Of a DNA stretch of 64,000 nt, positions 1-11,455 are shown one piece after another. The position numbers were made by a program, and so were the translations under genes. The notes below the pieces were generated by a model. That model made no database searches and was not told the origin of the DNA. It saw only the letters and a program-made list of their open reading frames with translations. How positions within the stretch are numbered: position 1 is the first letter of the stretch; every line of letters starts with the position of its first letter. The stretch is taken from positions 1,618,501-1,682,500 of the forward strand of contig JAJNNQ010000142.1 in the NCBI GenBank assembly GCA_027886175.1, given 5' to 3'. The DNA comes from Phylloscopus collybita. Its lineage: Eukaryota > Chordata > Aves > Passeriformes > Phylloscopidae.

Positions 1-364
1 GACCTTGACCGCCATTCAACTCATCAGGAACCTGAAGGACAGCAGCTCTTAGGATGACCACCCTCCTTGACTGGCCGTTACGAGGCAGCTGCGTGTGAGC
101 TGAAACACTCTGGGCCCAAATTCAAGCCTCCTGAAGCTTCCCAGAAAGGAGCTCCAAGGGTTTGGTTCGGGTCATTTACGGCGGCACTGACACCACCCTG
201 TTCCAGCCCTGATGTGCACAGGTGCCGAACCCTTGGTACAGCTGCTGAAGCCCTTGGTTTCTGTGCTTCTCAAAGTGGAAGAGCAGCAATTGTGCCTTTA
301 GTCATTCCCCAAGGGAAACAAACGCCGGGTGACAGAGAGACAGAATTCCTTTGCCTGCACTCAC

Positions 365-1489
365 CGTGAACTTCATAAGCCATGTAGGTGGTGAGTCCAC
401 TGCACATGGAGAAGACGTCTGCTCCGTAAGACCTGAGGTTGTTGACCAATCCATTGGCAACAAAGGTGATCTTCTTGGTAGGTCTTCCAAGACCGATCTG
501 GTTCTAAGCATCAAAGAACAGAATTCAGCAAGCTCAGTGCTGGCATCTGGCTCCTGCTAGGCGTATTCCCTAGGGGAAAGGCTGTGGAATAGGGAGACGC
601 TCTCTTGCACTCCACAGGAAAAGGGAGTCTGGCAAAGGAGCAGCTGCAATGCCAAGTTCTGAGCTGGCCAGTTCAGTTTAGCACTGAATAGTCTGCGTAG
701 GACTTGGAGATCTTGGCGTGCCAAGAGAATGGAGGCCCTTGAAGGGCTCCTCAGAGCAAGGCTTGGCCCAGCAAGCTGCAGAGATCAAAGTTCTCAAACA
801 ATGTGGAGCTGGGGGAAGGAATGCTGCAGCCCTTTTCTTCTTTCAGCAAAGCATTCCTATAAAAAACTCCCAAGCCCCACCAATGCTGAGAGAAAGACAA
901 TCCTGCCACTTGTGACAACCCGATCCTGCCCCGAAGGAAAAAGCGCATGAAGAAATGGGCCAATGATCTCCAGGGTCACAACGCTGCTACTCCTTGGGAA
1001 TCTTACCCTGCTCTCCTCTGCCAGCCGGGCCAGATTATTGAAGCTGGGCATCTCGCTTCTGTTCATGATGGAAATGTAGCAGGTGTTCTGTTGCGTGACT
1101 TTGGTTGCAATGACGCCCTGTAAAACAGAGGTGTTGAGCACTCGCACTTCATTCTTTCACACCTTGGGATTGGAGAAAACCCTTTGTTAAAACAGGAACG
1201 AATTCCGAGATCTCCTGCCCCAAATCGTGCACTCAACACGGTCAGAAAAAGGAGACAAGCCCCATCTCTGGGCCAGCTCTGCCCGGAGTCAGTCTCCTGA
1301 CGTGCCGTGTGAACAAGCCCCCTCCGTGCCACTCACCGTGTTGTAGTTCCAGATGGTTTTCCAGGACCCACTGACGCTCGTTTTCTCAATGACTGCCACG
1401 TGCCATTGCCTGTTGATGGTCACGACTTGGGACTGGCCACCAATGATGACTTGCGTGCTGTTGACGATGCCGCCAGGAATCTGCTGAGA
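365..1489 (-). CDS. Gene A BRICHOS module 4 (partial; last exon off the left edge)
   Basis: Exons 1489-1337, 1117-1007 and 503-365 repeat module 2 at another 1,867-base step. The exon 503-365 ends with phase-1 donor G|GTGAGT, so a C-terminal exon is expected roughly 50-130 bases to the left of the window. Whether that exon stops, or continues into more modules, cannot be seen here. Confidence 0.72.
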
Positions 1490-4400
1490 CTAAAACGCCA
1501 AGGGAAAGAAGATGTTTCAGCTTTGAAGGGAGACAGTGATGTCCCCAAAGCTTCTGAAAACTCCCTGCTCAGATAGAAGAAGTGCTGTTCCCCAGGAAGA
1601 GCCAGCACTGCCCTCTGTCTTTTCCAGAGGACCCGGAACCATGGCAAGAAGGGCATCAGGGTTGGCTTTGGACAGCGCCTCTGAAGCCCCTCCCTCCCTT
1701 TTGGTTCAAGAAAGGTAAGGGCTGAGGTTTTCTTACTTGTCCATTGCCACTGCAGTACTTCAGATCCACGGCTCTCAGGACATTGAGGGTAATGCAGGAT
1801 CCCAGGTTCACTTGGAGTCCTTGGAAAGCAAGCAAGAAGGAAACAAACCCAATGAGCTTATGCCTAAGACCTTGACCGCCATTCAACTCATCAGGAACCT
1901 GAAGGACAGCAGCTCTTAGGATGACCACCCTCCTTGACTGGCCGTTACGAGGCAGCTGCGTGTGAGCTGAAACACTCTGGGCCCAAATTCAAGCCTCCTG
2001 AAGCTTCCCAGAAAGGAGCTCCAAGGGTTTGGTTCGGGTCATTTACGGCGGCACTGACACCACCCTGTTCCAGCCCTGATGTGCACAGGTGCCGAACCCT
2101 TGGTACAGCTGCTGAAGCCCTTGGTTTCTGTGCTTCTCAAAGTGGAAGAGCAGCAATTGTGCCTTTAGTCATTCCCCAAGGGAAACAAACGCCGGGTGAC
2201 AGAGAGACAGAATTCCTTTGCCTGCACTCACCGTGAACTTCATAAGCCATGTAGGTGGTGAGTCCACTGCACATGGAGAAGACGTCTGCTCCGTAAGACC
2301 TGAGGTTGTTGACCAATCCATTGGCAACAAAGGTGATCTTCTTGGTAGGTCTTCCAAGACCGATCTGGTTCTAAGCATCAAAGAACAGAATTCAGCAAGC
2401 TCAGTGCTGGCATCTGGCTCCTGCTAGGCGTATTCCCTAGGGGAAAGGCTGTGGAATAGGGAGACGCTCTCTTGCACTCCACAGGAAAAGGGAGTCTGGC
2501 AAAGGAGCAGCTGCAATGCCAAGTTCTGAGCTGGCCAGTTCAGTTTAGCACTGAATAGTCTGCGTAGGACTTGGAGATCTTGGCGTGCCAAGAGAATGGA
2601 GGCCCTTGAAGGGCTCCTCAGAGCAAGGCTTGGCCCAGCAAGCTGCAGAGATCAAAGTTCTCAAACAATGTGGAGCTGGGGGAAGGAATGCTGCAGCCCT
2701 TTTCTTCTTTCAGCAAAGCATTCCTATAAAAAACTCCCAAGCCCCACCAATGCTGAGAGAAAGACAATCCTGCCACTTGTGACAACCCGATCCTGCCCCG
2801 AAGGAAAAAGCGCATGAAGAAATGGGCCAATGATCTCCAGGGTCACAACGCTGCTACTCCTTGGGAATCTTACCCTGCTCTCCTCTGCCAGCCGGGCCAG
2901 ATTATTGAAGCTGGGCATCTCGCTTCTGTTCATGATGGAAATGTAGCAGGTGTTCTGTTGCGTGACTTTGGTTGCAATGACGCCCTGTAAAACAGAGGTG
3001 TTGAGCACTCGCACTTCATTCTTTCACACCTTGGGATTGGAGAAAACCCTTTGTTAAAACAGGAACGAATTCCGAGATCTCCTGCCCCAAATCGTGCACT
3101 CAACACGGTCAGAAAAAGGAGACAAGCCCCATCTCTGGGCCAGCTCTGCCCGGAGTCAGTCTCCTGACGTGCCGTGTGAACAAGCCCCCTCCGTGCCACT
3201 CACCGTGTTGTAGTTCCAGATGGTTTTCCAGGACCCACTGACGCTCGTTTTCTCAATGACTGCCACGTGCCATTGCCTGTTGATGGTCACGACTTGGGAC
3301 TGGCCACCAATGATGACTTGCGTGCTGTTGACGATGCCACCAGGAATCTGCTGAGACTAAAACGCCAAGGGAAAGAAGATGTTTCAGCTTTGAAGGGAGA
3401 CAGTGATGTCCCCAAAGCTTCTGAAAACTCCCTGCTCAGATAGAAGAAGTGCTGTTCCCCAGGAAGAGCCAGCACTGCCCTCTGTCTTTTCCAGAGGACC
3501 CGGAACCATGGCAAGAAGGGCATCAGGGTTGGCTTTGGACAGCGCCTCTGAAGCCCCTCCCTCCCTTTTGGTTCAAGAAAGGTAAGGGCTGAGGTTTTCT
3601 TACTTGTCCATTGCCACTGCAGTACTTCAGATCCACGGCTCTCAGGACATTGAGGGTAATGCAGGATCCCAGGTTCACTTGGAGTCCTTGGAAAGCAAGC
3701 AAGAAGGAAACAAACCCAATGAGCTTATGCCTAAGACCTTGACCGCCATTCAACTCATCAGGAACCTGAAGGACAGCAGCTCTTAGGATGACCACCCTCC
3801 TTGACTGGCCGTTACGAGGCAGCTGCGTGTGAGCTGAAACACTCTGGGCCCAAATTCAAGCCTCCTGAAGCTTCCCAGAAAGGAGCTCCAAGGGTTTGGT
3901 TCGGGTCATTTACGGCGGCACTGACACCACCCTGTTCCAGCCCTGATGTGCACAGGTGCCGAACCCTTGGTACAGCTGCTGAAGCCCTTGGTTTCTGTGC
4001 TTCTCAAAGTGGAAGAGCAGCAATTGTGCCTTTAGTCATTCCCCAAGGGAAACAAACGCCGGGTGACAGAGAGACAGAATTCCTTTGCCTGCACTCACCG
4101 TGAACTTCATAAGCCATGTAGGTGGTGAGTCCACTGCACATGGAGAAGACGTCTGCTCCGTAAGACCTGAGGTTGTTGACCAATCCATTGGCAACAAAGG
4201 TGATCTTCTTGGTAGGTCTTCCAAGACCGATCTGGTTCTAAGCATCAAAGAACAGAATTCAGCAAGCTCAGTGCTGGCATCTGGCTCCTGCTAGGCGTAT
4301 TCCCTAGGGGAAAGGCTGTGGAATAGGGAGACGCTCTCTTGCACTCCACAGGAAAAGGGAGTCTGGCAAAGGAGCAGCTGCAATGCCAAGTTCTGAGCTG

Positions 4401-7400
4401 GCCAGTTCAGTTTAGCACTGAATAGTCTGCGTAGGACTTGGAGATCTTGGCGTGCCAAGAGAATGGAGGCCCTTGAAGGGCTCCTCAGAGCAAGGCTTGG
4501 CCCAGCAAGCTGCAGAGATCAAAGTTCTCAAACAATGTGGAGCTGGGGGAAGGAATGCTGCAGCCCTTTTCTTCTTTCAGCAAAGCATTCCTATAAAAAA
4601 CTCCCAAGCCCCACCAATGCTGAGAGAAAGACAATCCTGCCACTTGTGACAACCCGATCCTGCCCCGAAGGAAAAAGCGCATGAAGAAATGGGCCAATGA
4701 TCTCCAGGGTCACAACGCTGCTACTCCTTGGGAATCTTACCCTGCTCTCCTCTGCCAGCCGGGCCAGATTATTGAAGCTGGGCATCTCGCTTCTGTTCAT
4801 GATGGAAATGTAGCAGGTGTTCTGTTGCGTGACTTTGGTTGCAATGACGCCCTGTAAAACAGAGGTGTTGAGCACTCGCACTTCATTCTTTCACACCTTG
4901 GGATTGGAGAAAACCCTTTGTTAAAACAGGAACGAATTCCGAGATCTCCTGCCCTAAATCGTGCACTCAACACGGTCAGAAAAAGGAGACAAGCCCCATC
5001 TCTGGGCCAGCTCTGCCCGGAGTCAGTCTCCTGACGTGCCGTGTGAACAAGCCCCCTCCGTGCCACTCACCGTGTTGTAGTTCCAGATGGTTTTCCAGGA
5101 CCCACTGACGCTCGTTTTCTCAATGACTGCCACGTGCCATTGCCTGTTGATGGTCACGACTTGGGACTGGCCACCAATGATGACTTGCGTGCTGTTGACG
5201 ATGCCGCCAGGAATCTGCTGAGACTAAAACGCCAAGGGAAAGAAGATGTTTCAGCTTTGAAGGGAGACAGTGATGTCCCCAAAGCTTCTGAAAACTCCCT
5301 GCTCAGATAGAAGAAGTGCTGTTCCCCAGGAAGAGCCAGCACTGCCCTCTGTCTTTTCCAGAGGACCTCGAACCATGGCTGTGGTTTTGGGCAAAAGGCC
5401 GTGGGAATTCTTTTCATGGATTCAGTGAATCGTTGCTGCATCTGATCAGCTGTCATCTGCTGCCTTTAGAGGCTGATGAGTGCAAGAGGACTGGCCACCG
5501 TTAGTCCGTGCTCAAGGTCCTGGACAGAAGACTGTGCTCACTCCTTGCTCTTTTGGCGCATCTGCACCCTCAAGCAGGAAGCTCTCAAAAGAGGAGATGC
5601 CAGGCAAGAAGGGCATCAGGGTTGGCCTTGGACAGCGCCTCTGAAGGCCCTCCCTTCCTTTTGGTTCAAGAAAGGTAAGGGCTAAGGTGTTCTCACCGGG
5701 AAAGTCGTACTGGCATTGCCACTGCAGTAGTTCAGATCCACAGCTCTCAGGACATTGAGGGTAATGCATGATCCCAGATTCACCTGGGGTCCTTGCAATG
5801 CTGGGAAAGAAAAGACATACCCCCCATGAGGCAATCTCCGAGAGTTTTGGCTGCCTTTCTATAGGAGGGTGCTGGGCTTCCTCAGAACCAGCCAGGTACT
5901 GAAGAATTGCTGCACTAGGAATGTTTGAGGTGTGTGGGAGACCCATTCTCTTGGAGTCCCCAAAGAGCTCCGTCTCTGTCGCTCCGCAGGGAATGCTCAC
6001 AAAGACATGCTCTTGAACACCCTTTGGGATTTCCTGTGCAGAAATTGAGGGTCTGTTGCACTGGCTCCTGTGAGTCCCAATGGCTGGCCTATACATGGAG
6101 AGGCTGCTGCCAGTTCATGGGCCCAGTCACATAGTCTGTGACTTTCCAAAGGAATCCTGCCAAGTGTAGGTCATTGAAGCTTTCAGGAATGGGATTGTTG
6201 CCCCAGGGAAAAACCTAGAGGGATCAAAGCCACTTGGCTTAGTGTTGTGAAGCACAAGAGTTTGTTGGCTACTGTCAATATTTGGGGCCTGTGTCAACGT
6301 TTTAGCTAGCTCTCACCTGAAGGACACTGGTTCTTAGGATGACCCTTCTTCTTGACTGGCCATTACAGAAGAGCTTTTTGCAGGCTAAAAACTGGGCTGA
6401 AACATAAGCCCTGTTACACATCCCAGAAAAGAGGTGTGAAAGTTTGGTTTGTACCATTTATACGGGCTGTGACACTACCCTGCTCCTATCCTGATCTGTG
6501 GCGGTGTGAACAATTTGTGCAACTGCTGAAGCTCTTGGTTTCTGTGCCTCTCAAAATAGAAGAGCAGCACTTGTGCCTTAGCCATGCCCCAAGAGACAAG
6601 AAGGCCAGGTCAGTAACACCCAGGATTCCCAAGGCTTGCACTCACTGTGAAATTCATAAGCCAGGTAAGTGGTGAGTCCGCTGCACATAGCAGTGATGTC
6701 TCCTCCGTAGGAGTTGAGGTTGTTGACCAATCCATTGGTGGTGACAAAGGTGATCTTCTTGGTAGGACTTCCAAGGCTGTTCTGGTTCTAAACAACAAGC
6801 AACAGTATTCAGCAAGCTCAGTGATGGTAAGATGATTTGTGCTTTAGGTATTCTTAGCTGTGGGAGGATGACTCAGGGCTGGGTATTTGAGCCCAAACTG
6901 CCTTTAGGGACACCTTTCAATCTCCTGGGGGCCTGTGGGACCACTAGCAAGCCCTGAAGACAGCAGGAAAGGCAGAGCTTGTTCTAAGAGAATCAAGGTG
7001 CAGGGAGCCTGAGGGGATGTGGCAGTGCAAGGAAAGTGCAGGAGAGGAGAAGAGCAGCGCGGCCACTCTGTGGAGCCAGTGCTCCTTCCAAAGAATTTGC
7101 TCAGTCACTGCCCTCGCCCCTCAGAGGCTCTCAGGCTAGCAGAGAAGTCTTCTCCTGATTTCTTTCCACCTTACAGGTCTTCCTGCTATTTAAATTTTTG
7201 GGGTTTTTACAGACTTCATTCTCAGATTTCAAGAGAAGCTTGTGTTTTGCAAAGGTGAATATGCTGAATGCTGAGATCACTTTCATAATGTCTGTGCTAA
7301 TGTGAACAGCTGAATTAAAGGAACGTGGTGCATAATTTTCTTCAAAATGTTTAAAAGCTTACTTAAAGATTTTTTTCTGTAATACTTCAATATTTGCCCT

Positions 7401-9306
7401 TCCTTAATTAGACCTTCTGAAAAAAAAAATTTTAGACTTTGAGAATGAGAAATTTTGAAACATATTTAGCAAGAAATCTAAATTGTAGATACTAAGACAG
7501 TAAAAAAAAGTGTTAATGATATAATAATTTAAATAATTGTAAAAATAATCTAACTAATCTGGGACTTGGACTCAACATGATGAAGTTGCACTAAAGGAAT
7601 CTGAATAAGGATATTGTAGTTTTTGAATGTTTACAAATAATGTAACTGAAAAATATTACCAAAAATATCACCACTAAAATATCTTTTTATTTACCCATTG
7701 GTTTAGAAGGTTTAGAAAATAGTAGTGTCTCAGACAAAAAAAATTAATATCAAGTGCTGCAAAATATTCAAAGCTACTGCTAATTTTGAATCTTACCGTG
7801 TTCTGTGAAGCCAGTTGGGCCACATTTTCAAAACTGGGCATCTCATTTCTGTTCATGACAGAAATGTAGCAAATTCTCTCTTGCATCAATTTGGTTGCAA
7901 TGATACCCTGTAAGAAAAAGTTATTGACTGACTTCCAATTCAGTTTTTCAACCCTTGGGATTGGAGAAAACACTTTGTTAAAACAGGAATGAATGCCAAA
8001 GTTTGCTACCCCAAAATCATGCACTGAACGCAGTCAGAAAAAGGGAACATGCCCCTCCCTGGGCCAGCCCAACCAGGAGCCAGTGTCCATGGAAGCTTTG
8101 GGAATAAGCACCTTCCATGCCACTCACCGTGTTGTAGTTCCAGATAGTTTTCCATGAGAAGCGGTCGCTCCTTTGTTCAATAACCACCACACGTGTTTGA
8201 CTACTGAGAGTCAGATTTTGTAAAACACCACCAACAGAGACCTGGCAGTTGTTATCTGTTTGCTGAGACTGAAAAGCCAAGGGAAAGAAGATGTTTAGTC
8301 TTTGAAGTGGGGCAGTGATGTATCCACAGTTTTAAAAAAATCACTGCTACATTGGAAGTGCTGCTGATTTTTACTCCAAGGATGACTTGCTGGTTTTCAA
8401 TTTTTTGCTCAATTAAAAATTGAGACAGTTTTAGATTTTCAAACTAGTCAGTGATCTCCTAAATTTTTTATTAAAATCTTTGCTAGACTAGAATAAGTTT
8501 TACCCCATAGAGAGTGTCAGAGTTTCATCCATCAGAGAAGATTTCAATTTGTTTCCTCCAAAGGGGTGGTAAAAGAAAAACGAGATCTCGTGAAGCGGGG
8601 GACATAGAAAAAGCAGCCATTCATGCGGAAATTGTTCACTTGTACTCACATAATCAGCAAGGGCTGGAGTCAGGACAAGTCCAAGAAGGACTGCTGTCAA
8701 AATCTGAAATGAAAATCAAATACAAAAGTGTAACTGCAGCTCTGGCTGACAAACCTGGTCATGAGAATCCTCCTTCCCTTTTCCTAATCTGATGGTTAAG
8801 GGTCCTTCTTGGATGCTTTTTTGCGTTCCTCCTGGGATTGCATCAGTGCCCCGAATTTACCCAGGGTGCTGCAAAGCAGACACATTTCACACTTGCTATT
8901 TCAAGAGCTGAATCTCAAGTTGTTTCTCAGACCTGTGCAGGCACACACAGGTATTTGACAAGAGTGAGGAGAAAGCTTTTCCATTGCTTCTGCTCTGGCA
9001 TTACAGGGAAGGGCTTGATCCACTAGTGCAGTGCTCCAGTTGTGCAAAAGCACTGATAGTAATGGACATGGATTAGGCTTCCTGTTTTCTGAATAATCTA
9101 CAGCCAAGCCGTGCAAAAATCCTTACCTCCTCAGCACCTCTGAGGAACAGGGGCTGAGTTGCTCATTCTGGAGGAGCAAAATGTTCCCAGAGAAAGCCTC
9201 AGTGCTCCAGAGAGACAGAAGCCTTTCTGAGGGATAAAGGAATGGGTTTGAATCAAAATTTCAGTTTATAAGGAAGAAAATCATGCATACTTACAGGGAG
9301 ATTCAT
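365..9306 (-). CDS. Gene A: secreted multi-BRICHOS gastrokine-like gene (3' end beyond the window)
   Basis: Spliced gene read right to left. Coding exons that I can delimit by GT/AG sites and an unbroken frame are: 9306-9295, 8703-8650, then 8268-8128, 7907-7797, 6787-6646, 5791-5697 (module 1), 5223-5071, 4851-4741, 4237-4099, 3686-3604 (module 2), 3356-3204, 2984-2874, 2370-2232, 1819-1737 (module 3), 1489-1337, 1117-1007, 503-365 (module 4, incomplete). Junction phases are 0-0-1-0 within each module, so each module is a whole number of codons (163, 162, 162). About 640 residues are visible. Gastrokines are stomach-secreted BRICHOS proteins normally with one such domain. The family call rests on motifs matching gastrokine-1/2: IWxY before a Cys exon, TCYIS, MCSGLTTYMAYE, and a final exon with two Cys. 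Joining of modules into one transcript is inferred from splice sites, not shown; separate or alternative transcripts remain possible. Confidence 0.72.
1737..3356 (-). CDS. Gene A BRICHOS module 3 (array copy)
   Basis: Exons 3356-3204, 2984-2874, 2370-2232 and 1819-1737, each displaced by exactly 1,867 bases from module 2. The encoded residues appear identical to module 2; the one exonic base change I saw (position 3339) is synonymous in a Gly codon. All splice sites are retained. The near-identity means the duplication is very recent or is being homogenised. Confidence 0.74.
3604..5223 (-). CDS. Gene A BRICHOS module 2 (array copy)
   Basis: Exons 5223-5071 (51 codons), 4851-4741 (37), 4237-4099 (46 plus 1 base) and 3686-3604 (2 bases plus 27 codons), 162 codons in all. 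The linker exon begins SQQIPGGIVNST and contains IIGGQSQVVTINRQW, a beta-strand-like stretch in front of the BRICHOS core. The Cys exon contains NTCYISIMNRSEMPSF; the next has GRPTKKITFVANG and MCSGLTTYMAYEVH. The last exon reads LGSCITLN, LKYCSGNGQ and meets donor GTAAGA directly after the CAA codon, so it splices onward in frame. There is one potential N-glycosylation site (NST). No stop or frameshift was seen. Confidence 0.75.
5697..8268 (-). CDS. Gene A BRICHOS module 1 (four exons)
   Basis: Exons: 8268-8128 (47 codons; Gln/Asn-rich start, ends SWKTIWNYNT), 7907-7797 (37 codons; starts GIIATK, contains ICYIS and NRNEMPSF), 6787-6646 (47 codons plus 1 base; PTKKITFV, MCSGLTTYLAYEFH), 5791-5697 (2 bases plus 31 codons; NLGSCITL and LNYCSGNA). 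The four cysteines match the gastrokine pattern: one pair within the BRICHOS fold and a second pair in the C-terminal exon. The last exon does not stop but ends ACTTTCCCG followed by donor GTGAGA in phase 0. This module is more diverged than the array modules and lies next to the promoter, so it is probably the founder. The exon 3 start could instead be 6 bases further in (tandem AG acceptor). Confidence 0.78.
8650..9306 (-). CDS. Gene A signal-peptide exons 1 and 2
   Basis: Exon 1 coding part is 9306-9295 (ATG AAT CTC CCT, then donor GTAAGT). Exon 2 is 8703-8650, with acceptor TTTCAG and donor GTGAGT, both phase 0. Together they give a 22-residue leader: MNLP, then a run of hydrophobic residues (ILTAVLLGLVLTPALA), then DY. 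This is a standard secretory signal peptide with likely cleavage after ALA. Human gastrokines also split their leader at this point and begin the mature chain soon after an ALA-type cleavage site. This is the only signal-peptide exon pair found for any gastrokine module in the window. Confidence 0.8.
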
Positions 9307-9361
9307 CCTGACTGCAGAGCTGATGCTCCTGCAGGTAGAAAGAGCAGTGTGAACCCTCCAC

Positions 9362-9369
9362 CTTTTATA
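9362..9369 (-). promoter_or_regulatory. TATA box of gene A
   Basis: On the minus strand the bases at 9369-9362 read TATAAAAG, about 56 bases upstream of the start codon at 9306. Transcription would therefore begin near 9335, leaving a short leader of about 30 bases. A TATA promoter fits a tissue-restricted, strongly expressed secretory gene. The start site itself is inferred. Confidence 0.6.
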
Positions 9370-9645
9370 TGTTTTGAGAATTAGGTGTGGAAGGATTGAG
9401 TGTTGCAATAAAATTATTTTGTGATTTGTATCCCTGCTGCATTTCACTGAAAATTATTTCCTGTTTTAACCACTTGATAAATATGGGGATTGTACTTCTG
9501 TAAATTTTGACCTAATAATTATCAGATAAAGCTCCATTTCTAGTAAAAAATTAAATTTGCTTTTAGTATTTTTCTGACATGTACTAATTATTTCTGAAAC
9601 TTCACATCCAACTTACAATCAGAGATAACCTTGACTTTGGGCAAA

Positions 9646-9646
<1 letters not shown>

Positions 9647-9688
<42 letters not shown>
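9647..9688. repeat. Poly(A) run
   Basis: An uninterrupted run of about 42 A bases, upstream of the gene A promoter. It could be the tail of a retroposed sequence, but nothing recognisable lies to its left. Confidence 0.9.
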
Positions 9689-9691
<3 letters not shown>

Positions 9692-9821
9692 TTCAATTAG
9701 TCTGAATAAATAAAAGACTTTGCACTTTACAAAATGCACCTTATGTTCTTTGTAACCATAGCCACCCACCAAAATACATGCCCCAAGTACAACATGGCCA
9801 CTGAAAACTGTTTTACAAGAA

Positions 9822-10809
9822 TCACAGAGGACCTAGAAGGATACAGTCAAAGTCCTGGGCCTGCACAAGAACAATCTCCAGAAGTCCCACCCTGTACCTG
9901 AGAGCATTGTGTAAACACTCCTTGAGCTCCATCAGGCTTGGTCCTGTGACTGCTTTTCTGGGGAGCCTGTTCCAGCTCAACCTTTCTCTAACATCCAATC
10001 TCCCCTGACATAGCTTCAGGTTGTTGTCTTGGGTCCTGTCACTGGTCATCAAGACAAGAGATCAGTGTCTGCCCTTTGTCTTTCCCTCACAAAAAAGTCT
10101 TAACTGCAATGAGGTCTCCCCTCAGTTTCCTCCAGCTGAACACACCAAGTGCCTTTAGCTGCTCCTCACAAAGCTATCCCTCAAGGCCCTTCACCATCTT
10201 CACTGCCCTCCTTTGGAGGTTCTCTCATAACTTCATATCTTTCTAATATTGCAGTGATCAGTACTGCACAAAATATTCAAGGTGAGGCTGCCCCAGTGCA
10301 GAGCAGAGCAGGACAATCCCATCCCTTGACCAGCTGGCGATGCTGTGCCTGATGTCCCCCACAACATGGATGTTCCTCCTGGCTGCCAGGGCAGTGCTGA
10401 TTCATTCAAATTTCCAGGACACCCAGGCCTCCTGCTGTGGCAATGCTTTCCAGCATCTCATTCTTCATTCTGCATTTATATCCAGGGTTACCCTATCCCA
10501 GGTGCAGAATTCAGCACTTTCTCTTGTTGAACTTCAGATGGTTGGTGATGGCCCACCCTTCTAATTTGCTGAGGTCCCTCTGCAAGGCCTCCCTGAATTC
10601 AAGGGAGTCAACTGCTCCTCCCCATTTTGTATCATCTGCAAACTTGCTTTGCATCTCCCTTCCAGTCCTGCACCTAAGTAATTTATTAAGGTCTTGAAAA
10701 GCACGGGTCCAAGGATAGAGCCCTGTGGAACCCCACTAGTGACCAGTGCCAGCATGATGTCACCCCATTCACTATAGAACTTTGTGCCTGACCAGTGAGC
10801 CAGTTGCAC
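9822..10809 (-). repeat. CR1 LINE fragment, minus strand
   Basis: The left end reads GAATCACAGAGGACCTAGAAGG, the reverse complement of a CR1 3' end. On the minus strand at 10,809-10,640 the reverse-transcriptase motif [14 protein letters not shown] is readable, followed by decayed sequence. Order and strand agree with one 5'-truncated CR1 element. Confidence 0.8.
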
Positions 10810-11069
10810 ACCTACTGCATGATGTGTTTATCCAACTGTGGGCTGGACCTTTTGCCACTGATACATTTGAAAAAGAAAATTTTATTGTGCTCCACAGTTC
10901 TGGCCAGCTTTAACTCCAGTTAAAGCTGAAACGTTGCATGTATACGTAGGTAAGTCTGTGGAGGTCCCTTTGTTATTAGGTAGCAACAGTTTATTTTCTA
11001 TGGTGATGTAAATACTTATTGACACAGATAGTACTTAAGAGGGAGGTTTTGAATACTTGTTTTTATGTC

Positions 11070-11455
11070 ATAGAATATTGGGAGCTTCTGAGTGGGAAGG
11101 GACCCACAAGGATCATCCAGTCCAATCCCTGGCCCTGCACAGACACCTCAACAATCCCACCCCATGCCTGGGAGCATTGTCCAAACCCTCCTGGAGCTCT
11201 GGCAGCTTTGAGGCCGTGCCCATTCCTTGTGGAGCCTGTTCAACGCCTGACCACCCTCAGGGACCACCCTGATATTCAACTCTCCCCTGACACAGCTCCA
11301 GCCATTCCCTCGGGTCCTGGCACTGGTCACAGAGAGCAGAGATCGGAGCTGCTTCTCCACCGCCCTTTGGGAGGATGTTGAGAGTTCAATCTCTTCTCAG
11401 TCTCCTCCAGCTGAACACGCCAAATACCCTCAGTTTTCCTCTCATGGCATCTCCT
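11070..11455 (-). repeat. CR1 LINE 3' fragment
   Basis: It starts ATAGAATATTGGGAGCTTCTG, GGAAGGGACCCACAAGGATCATCCAG and continues with CR1 3'-UTR-like text (CAACCCTCCTGGAGCTC, CTCAGTCTCCTCCAGCTGAACACG). It is inserted in the same orientation as the element to its left. Confidence 0.8.

Larger units (their letters stand above)
1..5379. repeat. 1,867-bp tandem array, about 2.9 units
   Basis: Units at 1-1867, 1868-3734 and 3735 to about 5379 are almost identical. Apart from the junction, I noticed one synonymous change at 3339 and one intronic change at 4955. Each unit holds one complete four-exon module in circular order (exons 5, 4, 3, 6 on the plus map). The third unit parts from the first two near 5367-5382, where it keeps about 220 bases (to about 5604) that the other units lack. 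Confidence 0.9.

Noticed and set aside
67..369. Open frame of about 100 codons repeated in each array unit on the plus strand
   Set aside because: It overlaps introns and runs antisense to BRICHOS exons; it repeats only because the array repeats.
857..1147. Minus-strand open frame of 96 codons taken as one protein
   Set aside because: Only the part 1117-1007 is exon; the flanks read through splice donor and acceptor sites.
5512..6096. 194-codon minus-strand frame
   Set aside because: It reads intron and the C-terminal exon in the wrong frame; the right frame is set by the conserved NLGSCITL motif.
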